Shown: piece after piece, positions 48,482 through 60,751 of the stretch
How positions within the stretch are numbered: position 1 is the stretch's first letter
Layout of the letters: each line of letters begins with the position of its first letter
Translations under genes and position numbers: made by a program
Notes under the pieces: model-generated
The model's database searches: none
The model's input: the letters and a program-made list of their open reading frames with translations, nothing else
What the model was told of the DNA's origin: nothing
Source of the DNA: Choanephora cucurbitarum
Taxonomy: Eukaryota; Mucoromycota; Mucoromycetes; Mucorales; Choanephoraceae
Assembly (NCBI GenBank): GCA_025331435.1
Contig: JAIWNI010000126.1
Coordinates: forward strand, 1 to 64,000
Direction: 5' to 3'
Length of the DNA: 64,000 nt

Positions 48482-51400
48482 AGCTATGAGCCTCAGACCT
48501 CTAACTAACTTATGCACATACTTTTGTGACTATAATATACTTTTCGAGATACACATATCTATGACACGAATAAACTTTTATATGCTTAAACTACATGATT
48601 TATGATATTTAAGTTTTGATCATTTTTCTATTTTCTGTCAAAAAAGAAAGACAAAAAAACAACTTTTGAAAGTAAAAATAAAACAAGTGATATAGAGCTA
48701 CATGAGCTAGCTTTTTTTACTTCAAAATGTTCAACATGAAGCTGAAGAACCTCATTTCATGAAGTAGATCATGTGAAAAAAAATCCAGTTTTTTCTTACC
48801 CTGCGGGGCTTAGTACAGATTTTGGTCTTGTCTTTATTTTTCACCCAAAATAGAAATTTACCTTGTTAGGAACCTTTTTTTTTACTCCGGCCTATAGGTG
48901 AAAGGATTGTTTTATTGGCTGTCCATATTAGGAAGAGTTTAGTTGTTAGACCGTTACAGTATATTTGGTCAAAGCCACCAAGCTTGCTTCTAGTAATTGC
49001 TGAGGAGTCTCAGATGTGGTAGTTTGTATTTTGACAATAGATATAAGTAGCTTTTGTTCACAGTTGTTCTATGTTGATAATAACCACCACGGCGCGCTAG
49101 AGATGTCTGAAACTTGTTTCATTATGGATAGCATACAATTTTTTTTGCGAAGGCTAAATGAGTTTATTGTACAGTGTGATATGGATGAAAATAAGGAATA
49201 AAGTGTTGTTTTTTTTAACATGCCGACTTTTGTGTGACCTTCAAGTTGATATATAATGAGTTTGAAGCATTTTTAAGGTGATCAATATTTGCACTGCTTT
49301 TGTCAAGTCTGCTTTTCAAAAATAAATTTTGCTTTCTGTCTCAATTTAAAAGAGTTTTAGCCAAAATGGATCAAAAAGCGAGAAAAAAAGTTTGGAAACC
49401 AATCGTGAATTAAAATGCAATTATGGGGGTGAGAAAAATCAGTGTTTCCAAAAGAGTAAATCTATATAAGGCAGTTGGGGGATGGATTTATTGTGTGAAA
49501 GGATTTGACGAATAAGAATGAATTAATTTTAGTGAGGGAAATTAAGCAAAAATTAAAAAGAAGTACAACAATGTACAAAGTAAGAAAGTAAAGCAAAGAA
49601 AAAGAAGATCGGGAGATCTAGAAAGGCAAGGGAATCTATCTATTTATTTTTTTGTGTAGCCAAGTTGAAATGAAGAGAACCATGTAGATGCACAGGAAAA
49701 AACAAGCAGAACAAAAACATATAAATTGAAGCAAAGGTCTCTTTGTGCGACGTGAAGAGCTATTGATGCTTACTGAAGAAGCAACATGAGGGTATATTTA
49801 AAGGACATTACTAAAGGCTTTTGTAGCTCATTGAGAAGTAGCCTTTTGACTAAAGTTTCAAAGGCAGTTAAATCAGCGAGTAGTTTTCATGAGTAGCATC
49901 AGGATGGTTGACTCATTCACAAGACGAAGCTTTGTAAAGAAATTGATGTGGCTTGTTGGTATCGTAAATTTTGTAAGGTTGATGAGTTATAAGGGTGCTT
50001 TATAAAACAGGAAGCTGATGTAGAGGTGTATACTTCTAAATCAGAAATAAGAGAAAAGACGTGATTTTGGCAAAATAAAAGATCTTTAACTTGGTGAGTC
50101 ATCACTTGCTTCAGTCAAGATAAGAGAGTAAAAGAGTGTATGCAGTACAGACTTTAAAAGACAGCGAAAAGAAGAAAAGTATATTAGAAAGAATTCTCCA
50201 GCGTAGATAAAGATAATTGTACTAAGTGTAACTATGAAATGGTGAAAAAGTTATCGTTATAGTCGTTTTAAAGCTTATGGTAATCGTACTGATAAAAGTG
50301 AAAGTGATGTTGACTATAAGAGAATAAAGAGAAAAGCGTAAATGAATTTGCATCGCAAAGAAAAAAAATAAGTTGAAAGTTGACTTCTTTTAGGATAGAT
50401 GTAACCATGAATGAGATGAACAAACTGCACATTTTACTTGATCACAAATATAACTTAAACCCGTCCTAATAACATCTCTTTTAAGATAACAATCAATAAC
50501 ACTCACCCATTAGCAGAATATCTTCAATATTTGGATATCTTTGATATTTAGCACCATGCGTAAAGATCAAGAAGCTTACCCTTTATTGATTTGAATCTTT
50601 CGCAACAAGATGACTTCACATACTTATTTTGTGGAACAATGCCACAGAAGATCCAAAAGATTAAATCATACCTATCGACTAACCTTTGCTTTGTTTGATA
50701 TCAAAAGACAAATTTACGACACTAACTAACGCTGTTTTCAGTATCATCAGAGCCTGAAGTCAATCACTCTAATGCGTTTCTCTGATTCCTACTTTAGGTC
50801 AAATATGTTATAGACATCAATTGCATTTAATACTGAAAACAATTCTCTCTTTTATTCATGAATTCAAATAATCTTGATCAGTCTGGTGATTCAAGCGGTA
50901 TTCTAATAAATACCTTTGTCTTTATTCTAGCCGAAATTGTCTGTGATTCTTACCAAATGTCAAGGTTTTGAACGATTGCCAGCCACTACCATTAACTTGA
51001 GAATAAAGGTTAGCATAAGCCTGACTAGTGTTGTTCAAAAAAGTGTGTATTTAAGTACCTGTTGACACCAACAAATTCCTTCCACCGAGCTTTTGAATGC
51101 AGAATAGTATTCTTCATGCCATTGCTTATTATTGAGTAGTGCTGTTACTCATTTATTCTGGCTGTTGCGATATTCAAATCTCGATATTGTGTGGCAATAG
51201 AGACTTAGATAGTACAGCTGTATATATGCTTATCGTGTGCTCTCTTTGTACAAAAACCCTCAAAATTAAAACTGTTCATTAAAAGGCGACTTAGGTTGTT
51301 GACTGGCTTAGTATTACTAAATGAATCGTTAGGGAGGAAAGAAGAACGAAAAAAGATTATACATTGATTCCAGTTTCTAGAGACTCGTTTTAAGGGAGTA

Positions 51401-52010
51401 TAAGAATTTTTAAAATCTATTGGTTAAAAAGTTAAGGGAATTTAACTGTATCGTAGGAGCAATTGGCTTGAATAGTCTGGAATCGTAACACGAGGTATAG
51501 AGCCAAGTGCTAAAATGACCAAGAGTTATTAAAAGCGAGGTAAAAATAAAAGAAAATTTTATGAAGCTTGTCACAAAAAACAGAATTGACTCTTTTTACT
51601 GGTCGGTATACAGATAACTCAAAAAAAGATAGTTGTTGTTAACATGCAAGAGAATACACAATAAAAAAGTAGCCCAGATGTCGTAGTAGATGTTTCTACC
51701 ATGTTTGTTAAAAGGCACATAAAAAATGACAATTCAAGCACGAGATTATGAATGACAGTTTGAATCAGTTGACGTCTTATATAAAGTGGTTTTGATACGA
51801 AATATGACAATACTAAAGCTCATCAAACAGTCAATTTATCATCATGGAATAGAGTTGAAGGATAGAACGACTGAAAAACTGTCATAATAGGTGATAGCTT
51901 AGAAGTTTAAGGCAAGAAGAAGAAAAAGTTTATTCCGCAATAACAGTTTGTGTACGACTATTATTTAAGAGATATTAGTATAATAGCAAACCATAACGAT
52001 TCACATTGAA
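48482..52010. other. AT-rich region without supported genes
   Basis: About 3.5 kb, AT-rich. The ORFs are 60-63 codons without motifs, and there are no clear terminal repeats. The sequence immediately after 48485 should be the continuation of whatever the LTR element inserted into, downstream of the Crypton pseudogene. Confidence 0.55.
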
Positions 52011-53018
52011 TTACCTCATCTTGTTGGATCCTTCAATTTCTGCATCATCAAGTGGTCTTTTTTGACCCTGTTGCATGACAGTTGAATTAGAAATGATTTC
52101 AGCTACATCAGAATCCAGTTCATCATCATCCAAATCAATTGTGGATAAATGAGGCGGTACATTTCCACCAGAAACAACAGCACGCAAACCTTCCACAGGC
52201 TGCGTACCTTTGCCTGGATTTGATCCTTTGGCTGCCTTGAATTTTGAGCTCTGAAAGACAAGCAAATTAGCATTTGAATAAACTGAGGACGTTAAATGAG
52301 AGTTTACCAACTGATCAGGTTTTTTGTTTCTAAAATAGTATGATATCGAATCGTTTTCGAGCCAGTTATCTCTACTTCTATTGATTGGTATACGGTAAAC
52401 AATACCCAAATACTGAAGATCATCATAAGCTGCCAATTTGTATTTGAGCGGTATTTGAGTCCAAGTTTTAACATTGTACTCAGAATCCTTTTCATGGACC
52501 TGGTATAGCAGGTCGGTTAGTACCACCTTGCTCAACTGCTCCAAAGTTGAAAGATGTAGTTTCATCATTGCTTCCTTTTTTTGCTCTATCGGTAGAGTGG
52601 ATGCTTACATCCGGGTTAATGCTATCGCCTAAACATGAGATCAAAAAATATTTAAAGCGATTTAATGGTGTATTTGAATCGCCATGCATGTCCTTTATGT
52701 GAGGTCTCGATATCAAACAAGCAGGCAAAACGGTAACCTCTAATTGATTGCCTACAAATTCAGATCGTTCTTTATCTATTAAAATATATGGATTATAATT
52801 AACTATAGATCATTTTAGAAATATGCTGATTCACTTTCAACTACAACAAGCTTTTTCAAAATCTCATTGTTTCTTTCAACCATGGTGAACAGCTGATTGA
52901 TACGTTCCTCAAAGCGAGCTTCTAATTGTTCGACATGCATTTTGATTTCTGAGACCTTGTCTTCAGTTTTTCGAGTACCTCTCAAAAGAGAATCGATTTT
53001 ATCGCTGAAATAAGACAT
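52011..53018 (-). CDS. Small coiled-coil protein divergent from a Tnp2-like gene
   Basis: Exon 1 (53018-52815) encodes a 67-residue coiled coil (VSEIKMHVEQLEARFEERIN). A following exon (about 52790-52313) reads VGNQLEVTVLPACLISRPHIK in one frame and, after a frame change near 52570, YKLAAYDDLQYLGIVYRIPIN in another. A clear intron (about 52312-52254, gtaaac...tttcag) joins it in frame to the last exon. That exon ends in an acidic stretch (STIDLDDDELDSDVAE) and a basic QKRPLDD, possibly a nuclear signal. No known family is recognised. It lies head-to-head with the Tnp2-like gene at 54042, the same arrangement as at 27846/28258. Possibly frame-broken. Confidence 0.5.
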
Positions 53019-54041
53019 TTTGTAGCTAGAAAAAAGAATGTAATATATGTAATGAAATGTAGAATAAATGAAAAAAGAAAAGCTTACTAAATATTTTTTA
53101 AGATATAATGTGTTGAACCAAACAGAATCAAGTTGAGTCCCTCGAACAAAGTCTTTATTGTTTATTGTTAGGGATGAATAGGCACTTATTTCAATGTTTG
53201 TTTATTAAAAAGATATTCATAGAGCATCAGCTTTCTTCATTTCCACATGTCAGTATTACATCCCAACCGGATCTATGAGAAAACTCCTCGGTATGTTAAC
53301 CGTCAGTAATGACGTGATAGTAATCTGAATACCTATTTTCTTTAATGATAAGTTAAGGAAAAACACGAAGACAAGGTTTTACTTACAAATGTATAATCCA
53401 TTGGAATCTTTTCTCTTAACAGAATTACTTTGTATGATAAATGCTAAACTATTTGGATTTGTTGACAAACATTTCTAAAAAGGCAAATGTAGAGATCAAA
53501 ATACTGGATAGAAGCAATTAATATGGAAATATCATACTTGGATACAAAAGTTTGAAATATTGCACACGAAATGATGATAGTTACGCAAACGTAGTTCAAG
53601 TACATGTTAACTCATAACGTTTCTTTTTTTGGTAATGAAGACGCTTGGACCCTATAGTCAACATTGTATGCAGAAAAACTTAAATCCTAACTACATATCA
53701 ATGATTGACTTCAATCAATTCTTGACAACATCTGTAATCATCGATGCATTTCGCAACACTTAATCCACATAATACACCACCAAATTGTCGAAGTTATATG
53801 AGGTATAAAAACTTTAATTGATACCATAACAGGACATTTTATTCAACGAGCAATGTTATGATTGCAAATCTTAAAAAAAATCTCTACACTGATATTTCCT
53901 TAATATATAATTAGAATCAACAGACAAATACCTTTTTTATATGAAGTCGTTGTTGTATATAAGGTGACTGAATCCCACGACAAAGTTTTTCTTACTTCTT
54001 TTCTCCTATATTTCTCATTCTACTTGTCTCATTATTACACA
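53019..54041. other. Divergent intergenic region
   Basis: About 1 kb of AT-rich DNA between the two divergent genes. No ORF or repeat is seen. It is expected to hold promoters for both. Confidence 0.5.
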
Positions 54042-57000
54042 ATGTATCCTTGCATTTCTTGCTCTGCTGTTTTCAACTCAGAAGAAGAGAAATTATATCA
54101 TCTAAAATATGATTGCTGTGTATCTGTTGCTGGTCAAGCTGCTCTTTCTGCTCGCAGAAATGAACAGCGAACCATCACTGGCGATGCTTTAGCTGCTGTG
54201 ATGGCTGCAGCAGATATGCCTGTCAACATGGGTATGGATGAAGATATCCCTCCTGCATCTGGTAATGAAGCGGCTGTAGGTGAAGCTGTTGTCTACGAAA
54301 ATGTTGATAGCGAAATGACTAACGCTAATAACACCGCCTTCAACGGTGCGCATGATCGATGTAAGTCAGCGTATAACTAAAATGTGTATTCAAACTAATC
54401 ATTACCTTGGTTCCTAACCCCATTGTTTTGAACTCGTTCAATGATATGGTTTTAGAGTTTATGTGCCTTTTGGATGGGGCTAAAACTGCTCGTTTATATC
54501 AGCGCAAGATTTTCAAGTTGGTCAACAAAATGTTGAATGAATCCGCTGATCCTGATGTTGAGTTTACATCTCTTCTATATGATGCCTTAGCAAAACTGAT
54601 GAGTGAACAGCTCTCTATACTAGTTATACGTCAAACACCTTCACCAGATGTCTTCCGTAAAACGATCAAGAGAGACACTAAGTGTATTGTGAAGCATGAC
54701 ATTTGTGTCAACGGGTGCTTTATGTATCCTGACATTGAACCCAGTATGAAGACTTGTCCCTATGAAAAATGATGCCTGGCAAGATATTGTATCAAAGCTG
54801 AGGTGCAGGCTGCCCTGGAAGACGTAGACAGAGAGGATGGCATGCCATTACCCGACTTAATTCTCACCCGGCAGATGGCTTACACTTCTTTGGGTAGTGC
54901 TTTGACATAGATTTATGTCGATGGAGATTGTTGTGAAATGTTAACAGATGGCCCTAGTCTTATTGAAGTTCAAAAAAGTGTAGTAACTCATTACCGGGAT
55001 GTTTGCAGTAGATCAGTCTACAAGCAGCTTCCTGTGAGCGGAAAGATCAGGGCTAACACTATTTGTGTCATAAGTTCTGTTGATGGCTTTCAACTAAAGA
55101 ACATGCAAAAAGCGCATCAAGTAATGATAAATTGCTTGATTTTAAACGTTCATCCTGAGCATCGGTAGGCTATATAAACGTAGGCGTTAATGCAGCATAT
55201 CTAGCATTTATGTTTTCGTCTAATAGTACCAAAGAAGAAAAGATAATTCAAATTGGAGTTGTGCCCCCGAAAGCCATACGATTTGAACTCTTACTTGGGC
55301 CCACTCATCAAAGAAGTCAACGAAATGTATAGCAAAGGCATAGTCATTCAGAAGGATGGTCTCGAAAAGTATTGTGACAATGAAGCAATTGTGGGTATTA
55401 CCGGTGATATTCCCAATATTTCTGAGTTGATGGTGTTTGCTGGTCACACAAGTACTTTTGGTTGCAGAGTATGCCTTTCTGAAAGCTATTCACCTGTACC
55501 CGTTTCCAGTCATGGCATATACTTTTCAGATGTTGGCCCAATTCGTACTGCAGAAAGTTTAATTAATGGCGATCCAGTAAATATAATTAATTGTGTCACA
55601 AACAGATGCATTATACTAACTTGCAAATTGATAAAATTTCGGTATGTATGGTCTTCCATATGACTATGCAAACCTCCCAACCATTACAGACAGCTTCTTC
55701 TTCTTTGGTGACGAGCTGCATATGCTTGAACATGGTATTGGACACTTAGTGTACCAGCTCATCCATCCTTCCACCTATGACTTTTATCGCGCTCTCAACA
55801 GCAGCCATTATACTTTTGACTTTATTGACGGATTATCAAGAAAGCAGGTGATTGAGCAAATTGGTGAACAGATTCATAAAAGTAAGCCAACTACCAGCTC
55901 AGCTTTTGATTATTCTTTCGATCATCGATTTGGTTTTTATCGTGCGGTTGATTGGCAGCAATGGTTGTTGTACATCGTCCCAAAAATGGTCATACACAAG
56001 TTGAGACATAGAGCAGCCAAAGAAGGTTTAATGGCATTGGTGAACGCTTGTGCCGTAGCATTGCAAAAAAAAATTAGCTCCTTGAGCTGGAAAAAATGGA
56101 TGAGTAGGTAATTTTTGCATTTATATCCTAATACTCTGACTAACTTTTCAATTCGATCAGATTTCTCTCTTTGTGGCAGCAATTCTTGAACTCTGAAATA
56201 AATAACGGTAGACTGAACATCAGGTGTGAACGATGAACAACCATTTCACTACGTATCATATGTCTGATCCAATTCGCAAACAAGGCCCACTTCGTTACTA
56301 TTTTTGCCAATCATTAGAACGCACTATTCAAAAGTATACGAATTTGAGTAAATCGAGATCAAGACCAGCACAAGAAAACGAAACCATTCTTACCCGAGTT
56401 GCGTATATTAAACAGCTACATCGTCCAAAAATTTTGGAATGTCTCTTCCCACCACGAAACACTTCTGCTAACGAATTCAGAGATCATCCTGGAGATGTAG
56501 AAGGAACTCAACCTCAACTTTGGAAATCCTTCAAAGTGGTAGACATAAATTCCGACTATGATTTTTGTGGATTAACTGATGAATCTTTTTTGTCAACCTT
56601 GAAACTGTATTACCGTCATTTGTCAAGAAGTCATCATGAGGTGGATTCTATGTGTGAAATTGCTGCTCGAATGTTACTATGTGATCTCATGGTTCAGTCT
56701 GAATGGTATCGTACTAATCACTCCCAACACAAACGTGCCTATTGTAATGTAATATTTGAAGCAATGGAATCAAGTTGGTAAGTTAAACATGTTTTCATGC
56801 TAGAACTCATGAATAATACCAAATCAAGTGAAACGTTAGTGAGCATATGTCTTTATACGTTGGCAAAGTGTTGACTTACGTGATTCACAGACATGATGGT
56901 CAGACTCACTTCTTGGCAGTAACTGAAACAGCCAAAAAAACAACTCTGGATCATTTTAAAGTTCCAACTACTGTATTGTTTTCAGAATATGAACATAAGA

Positions 57001-57110
57001 AGTTGATGGTGTGTGATTTTACTCATATTATTACTATTGCAAGTTTGGTTAGATATGACACTAACGAAAAACATTATAAACTGATTTGGCCTGACGCAAA
57101 GTTTTTTTAG
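54042..57110 (+). pseudogene. Tnp2-like (CACTA-related) transposase, near full length but broken
   Basis: From ATG 54042, MYPCISCSAVFNSEEEKLYH is an N-terminal Cys/His finger. After an intron region (about 54361-54455), FMCLLDGAKTARLYQRK, SVDGFQLKN and MINCLILNVHPEHR follow. The next blocks are KPYDLNSYLGPLIKEV and GDIPNISELMVFAGHTSTFGC (the GH.S.YGC block), then GDELHMLEHGIGHLV, FTTYHMSDPIRKQGPLRYYF, SLERTIQKY, and the C-terminal domain YVGKVLTYVIHRHDG with YKLIWPDAKFF and a stop at 57110. The series is the standard fungal Tnp2 order. Lesions are stops near 54770, 54908 and 55241, lost splice sites near 54455 and 55640, and a frame change near 56230. Confidence 0.8.
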
Positions 57111-57496
57111 TTTTCTGAAGGTAGACGATACGGCGAGTTGCGTTACATGTAGTCAACAAAACTTTATGTTTATCAGAAATAAGAAATAGAAGAAGAACAA
57201 AAATTTAATAAAGGGTAGGGTGGTGGGTTAAAGAAAAGATGATCTTTTTTCCTGCTGTGTAACATCTGATTGATGACGTTTAAAAAAAAGAGTCTAGGCT
57301 GTGAACGAATGTAATCTATTTATTTCCCTTTTTTCTTTTGTATTTTGTTTTCCATCTTCTTACTTTTATCTTTATCGAAAGCAGCTGGAATACAACCATG
57401 CAGACCTATGTTACAGCAGTTTCAATAATCGAGTTAGACACCTACTAAATTCCTCAACTTTTGATTTACTCTTTTAAGCTCCAAAATTTTAAAACA
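57111..57496. other. Spacer after Tnp2-like pseudogene
   Basis: AT-rich, no gene or repeat recognised. Confidence 0.5.
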
Positions 57497-58585
57497 TGAT
57501 TCAGCTCGATATTATTGAACGGTTGTTTATGTATGCACGTCTACTGTCGAACTTGGAATTGTTGAGAGGTATTTCATTTTGGAAATAAGTTTGTTAAACT
57601 ATTATAAAACTGTTTTCATTCTTATTAATGTGTATTTTTAGACATATTTTTGGTTGCAATATGGTCAAAATGCATGCTGCTATACTATGCAAACATTGCA
57701 TATCAATCGATGCTACCTTAACTTGTCTCAGAAGACTCGAGCGTTCAAAAACTTACTAAATAAGTCATATAAACAAGGTAGTACCTTGAGCATATATATT
57801 CCTAAATAAGTGAAATCAACTGGTTAACACGTATAATCTGTATAAGAATTGTCGTTACAATCCACACTTAATCGATCAGCGACATCTATATTTGTAAGTG
57901 TATCAAGTTATAAAGTAAATCTGGTGTTTATTCAGGTATGGTTACCTATCATCAGTTTTACTCATCATGACAACTATCAAATGAAATTAGCTAATTGTAT
58001 AGTATACAGACCGTAGATTGTGTTAACTTCAAATCTGTTTGTGATTTTTGCTTCAATAACTAGGTTGACAGGCATCGATTGAATTGCTGGAAATATTAGA
58101 TACCTTCTATTATCAAATTCCACTTGAATACAATTTTGTGGTTGCAGAATGAATTGATATTCTTCGGACGGTTTGGAAGTTCTCTAACAAAGGATCTACC
58201 AAGGAGAAAGTATTGCTAACATGAGTTTTTTTCTGTGACTTGTAGTGATGTCTTTATAGAAAATATTGTGTAATAAACGAAAAATGGCCTATTTTTTAAC
58301 AGTGGGATTGAGGATGATGAACTGAGAAAAGTTTCTTATGCTTTGTCAGGCCTGAAGTATTACCTGGATGCCGTCGAACCAAAATATCTTACTACTTTCA
58401 TCTCATCTTTAAGAAGCATTTTAGACAGACCCAACATACAATTTTTTAACCACTTATTGGCGATGCTAAATATACTGCGATGGCATGAAACAGTAAGGCT
58501 AAAGAATCTGCTACATCTTTCTGATCTTGATCCAAGTGGTTGTAATTTACTAGAAACACATCTTCTGTCTCTGTTAACACTTTGA
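57497..58585 (+). CDS. Possible multi-exon hypothetical gene
   Basis: Weak candidate. ATG 57497 opens MIQLDIIERLFMYARLLSNL; a gtattt...tttttag intron (about 57570-57641) joins to a short second exon, and an acceptor near 58302 opens a last exon reading KYYLDAVEPKYLTTFISSL, then a Leu-rich stretch to a stop at 58585. Middle exons could not be assembled without stops, and no family is recognised. It could equally be noise in AT-rich DNA. Confidence 0.2.
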
Positions 58586-59080
58586 TAGTGGATTACAATC
58601 AATAAACATAATTTACATGCTTTTTGTTGGTTTATAATATGATACTCTTTTTACATAATTAGATTTTTACCTACTTCTTTCTACTTTTTGTCCAAATAGC
58701 AGCCTGATCGGTTTTGAATGACATTTTTCTTGATTTAAATGACATGTGTCTTCTTTAGTATATAATAACATACCTTTTGTAATCCGTGCCAAACCTTTTC
58801 ATCACTAAAAGATTCATGCAGTTTTAAGTGGTAAGTCTACTTTTACTTTTTCTGGCCTCATATTATTGGTGAGTTCTCATATTTTCTTCCCATCTGGACT
58901 CGAAACCTATTATATCAAGCTGTTTTTCTCATTCCCCCATTATACATTTCTTTTCTTTCTACTGAATGCACAACAAATTAATGAATAAAACTATCAAGGG
59001 CGAAGGATAGTTTTAATGCATTAATTGTATCACTTATTGAGACCATCAAACTACGACGGTATGGTTACACAATAGCTCAT
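58586..59080. other. AT-rich spacer
   Basis: No gene or repeat recognised before the CACTG element. Confidence 0.5.
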
Positions 59081-59099
59081 CACTGTAAAAAAATTAAGG

Positions 59100-59350
59100 G
59101 TCGTTTAAAGGTTTTTTAAAGGTCAAAAGACCCCGATTTTAAAAGGCTAAAATGTCGAAATCAAAGGTTATTTAAAGGCTAAATTGTCGAGGTTTTTTAA
59201 AGGTTTTTTAAAGGTTTTTTGCATTCACCTGCCAAGGGTCATTTAGAGGTCTTTTAGAGGTCATCTTGAGGTTTTTAAAAGGGGCCCTTTATTGGCCTTT
59301 ATTTCAGGGGTTTTCAATGGTTTGTACGTTCGAAAAAAAGGTCTTTTAAA
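59100..59350 (+). repeat. Left subterminal repeat array of the CACTG element
   Basis: Many imperfect copies of ttaaaggttttttaaaggtc and tttagaggtcttttagagg in direct orientation. Inferred transposase-binding region. Confidence 0.75.
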
Positions 59351-59493
59351 GGTTCAAATTAAACGCATTTTATTGGTTATAAATGAATGTCTTTAACTAT
59401 GCTTGGAAAGCTACATAATCGCTTCCAGCCAATGCTTGTGGAATCGAAACAGCAGATATAAGGGAAAAACATTTTATTCAAACAAAAAAGAAA

Positions 59494-60144
59494 TCAATTA
59501 GCTAGCAGCAGAAGCATTTCTTGCAGCAATTCTTGCAGCAGTTCTTGCAGCAAGAAATACTGCCCTTTTTCGTCTACAAATATATTGAATTACAATTAGT
59601 AATAGTGTTGTTAACTTGTGATTGTTTACTTACTGTCGCTTAGCAAATTCTGTCCAAGATTTTGCGACAGCAAATCCATCAGGCCATCACGACTAGCACT
59701 CAAAAGAAAGGACAGCTCTTCATGTGCTCCTAACAAGAAATCAAGTGCTGTTCGCTGCATTAAAAACTTACCTTGAACTGGGACAACTGTATAACAGACA
59801 CACTGGTTACCTTGAGTGTTAGCATACGAAGCGCATGCTTTCAGGGAAATGTTATTGAAGTTCTTGTAAAGAGCGTTTAGCTCTTCCTCAGTACGATCAG
59901 TAAGAGCATCAGCCAGAACCCATTTCATGCTTGCGGTAGGATTGGTTCGCTTAGGCATATTGTACCTAAAGCCTCTTGCCAGAACGGTAGGGCCTTGATT
60001 ATTGCTTTGCTGCTGGACTTGTTCACTAAGTGTCTGGCCTTACTCAGCAAGCATTGCATTCTGCTTTTCCAAGGCAGCGAGATGGACAACAACTAGATTG
60101 AATGAAGCCAAGAGGTCAGCTGCATACTTGGAAGTAAGAGCCAT
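59494..60144 (-). CDS. Small helical/coiled-coil protein inside CACTG element
   Basis: ATG at 60144; exon 1 ends at 59772; a 42-bp intron (59771-59730, gtaagt...gttag) joins in frame; exon 2 runs to about 59634; an intron gtaagt...tttgtag (about 59633-59579) leads to exon 3, ending at 59494 with a Leu/Gln-rich or Ala/Arg-rich tail depending on phase. The N-terminus is helical (VVVHLAALEKQNAMLAE), interrupted by one TAA at codon 35 that fits Gln CAA with a C-to-T change. Then come TASMKWVLADALTDRTEEEL, NTQGNQCVCYTVVPVQ and EELSFLLSASRDGL. No family is recognised. It occupies the same niche (small, three exons, coiled-coil start) as the genes at 28258 and 52011. Confidence 0.6.
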
Positions 60145-60579
60145 TTTGATATTGTTCTAAAGATTTAACAAAAAGCGATAAGTTATCACCTCGTTACTGC
60201 TATTCATATAACACAAAAAGAACCACATCTATTAAGCAATGCCTTTAATGTGATATTTCGAGTTAAAATAGAATAGTAAATAGTTGAATGACAAGAAGCA
60301 AATTCTTACTTTTATTTACTTTAAAGTTGAATAAGTAAGGAAAAAAGAGAAAAAAGAGGGTTAGTACTCGTCAAAAAAAATTTTTTCTTCTATCGGGAAG
60401 ACCGCAGTGGCTTCAAAATAAGGACTGCATCCGCAGTACATTTACAAAGTGAATTGCTCAAAAGGTTTGCTTTGCATAACACAAGAGCATTTTTAATTGG
60501 ATCAGCATAGTTAAAATTCGTAGTAACCTACTTTAAAAAATTTGTTTCCCGAAAGAAACCTTTCAATTTAATCAACTTC

Positions 60580-60740
60580 ACATAAAAAATAAAAAATTGG
60601 ACCCGCAAAAAGCCTTTTTTTAAAAGGTCAACCAATACCCAACAGAAACCTCTGACAAAAGGCTAATTAAGTGTTAAACCTCTCCAAAACCTCTAAGAAA
60701 AGGTTTTTTGCGGGCTTTTCGGCGGAAAAAACCTTTATTT
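60580..60740 (-). repeat. Right subterminal region of the CACTG element
   Basis: Contains aaacctctaag/aaaggttttttgcggg motifs. It is the part shared, inverted, with the solitary fragment at 40824-40975. Confidence 0.8.
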
Positions 60741-60751
60741 TTTTTACAGTG

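Larger units (their letters stand above)
59081..60751 (-). mobile_element. CACTG-ended non-autonomous DNA transposon (1671 bp)
   Basis: Ends are cactgtaaaaaaa at the left and its inverted copy ttttttttacagtg at the right, flanked by a 3-bp duplication CAT (59078-59080 and 60752-60754). CACTG ends and a 3-bp target duplication are hallmarks of the CACTA superfamily. The subterminal regions (59100-59350 and 60580-60740) are dense in aaaggtttttt-type repeats. No transposase is encoded, only a small three-exon gene. Confidence 0.88.

Noticed and set aside
58222..58247. CACTACAAG-like motif on the minus strand as an end of the Tnp2-like element
   Set aside because: A single short match without a partner terminus or target duplication; chance is likely in AT-rich DNA.
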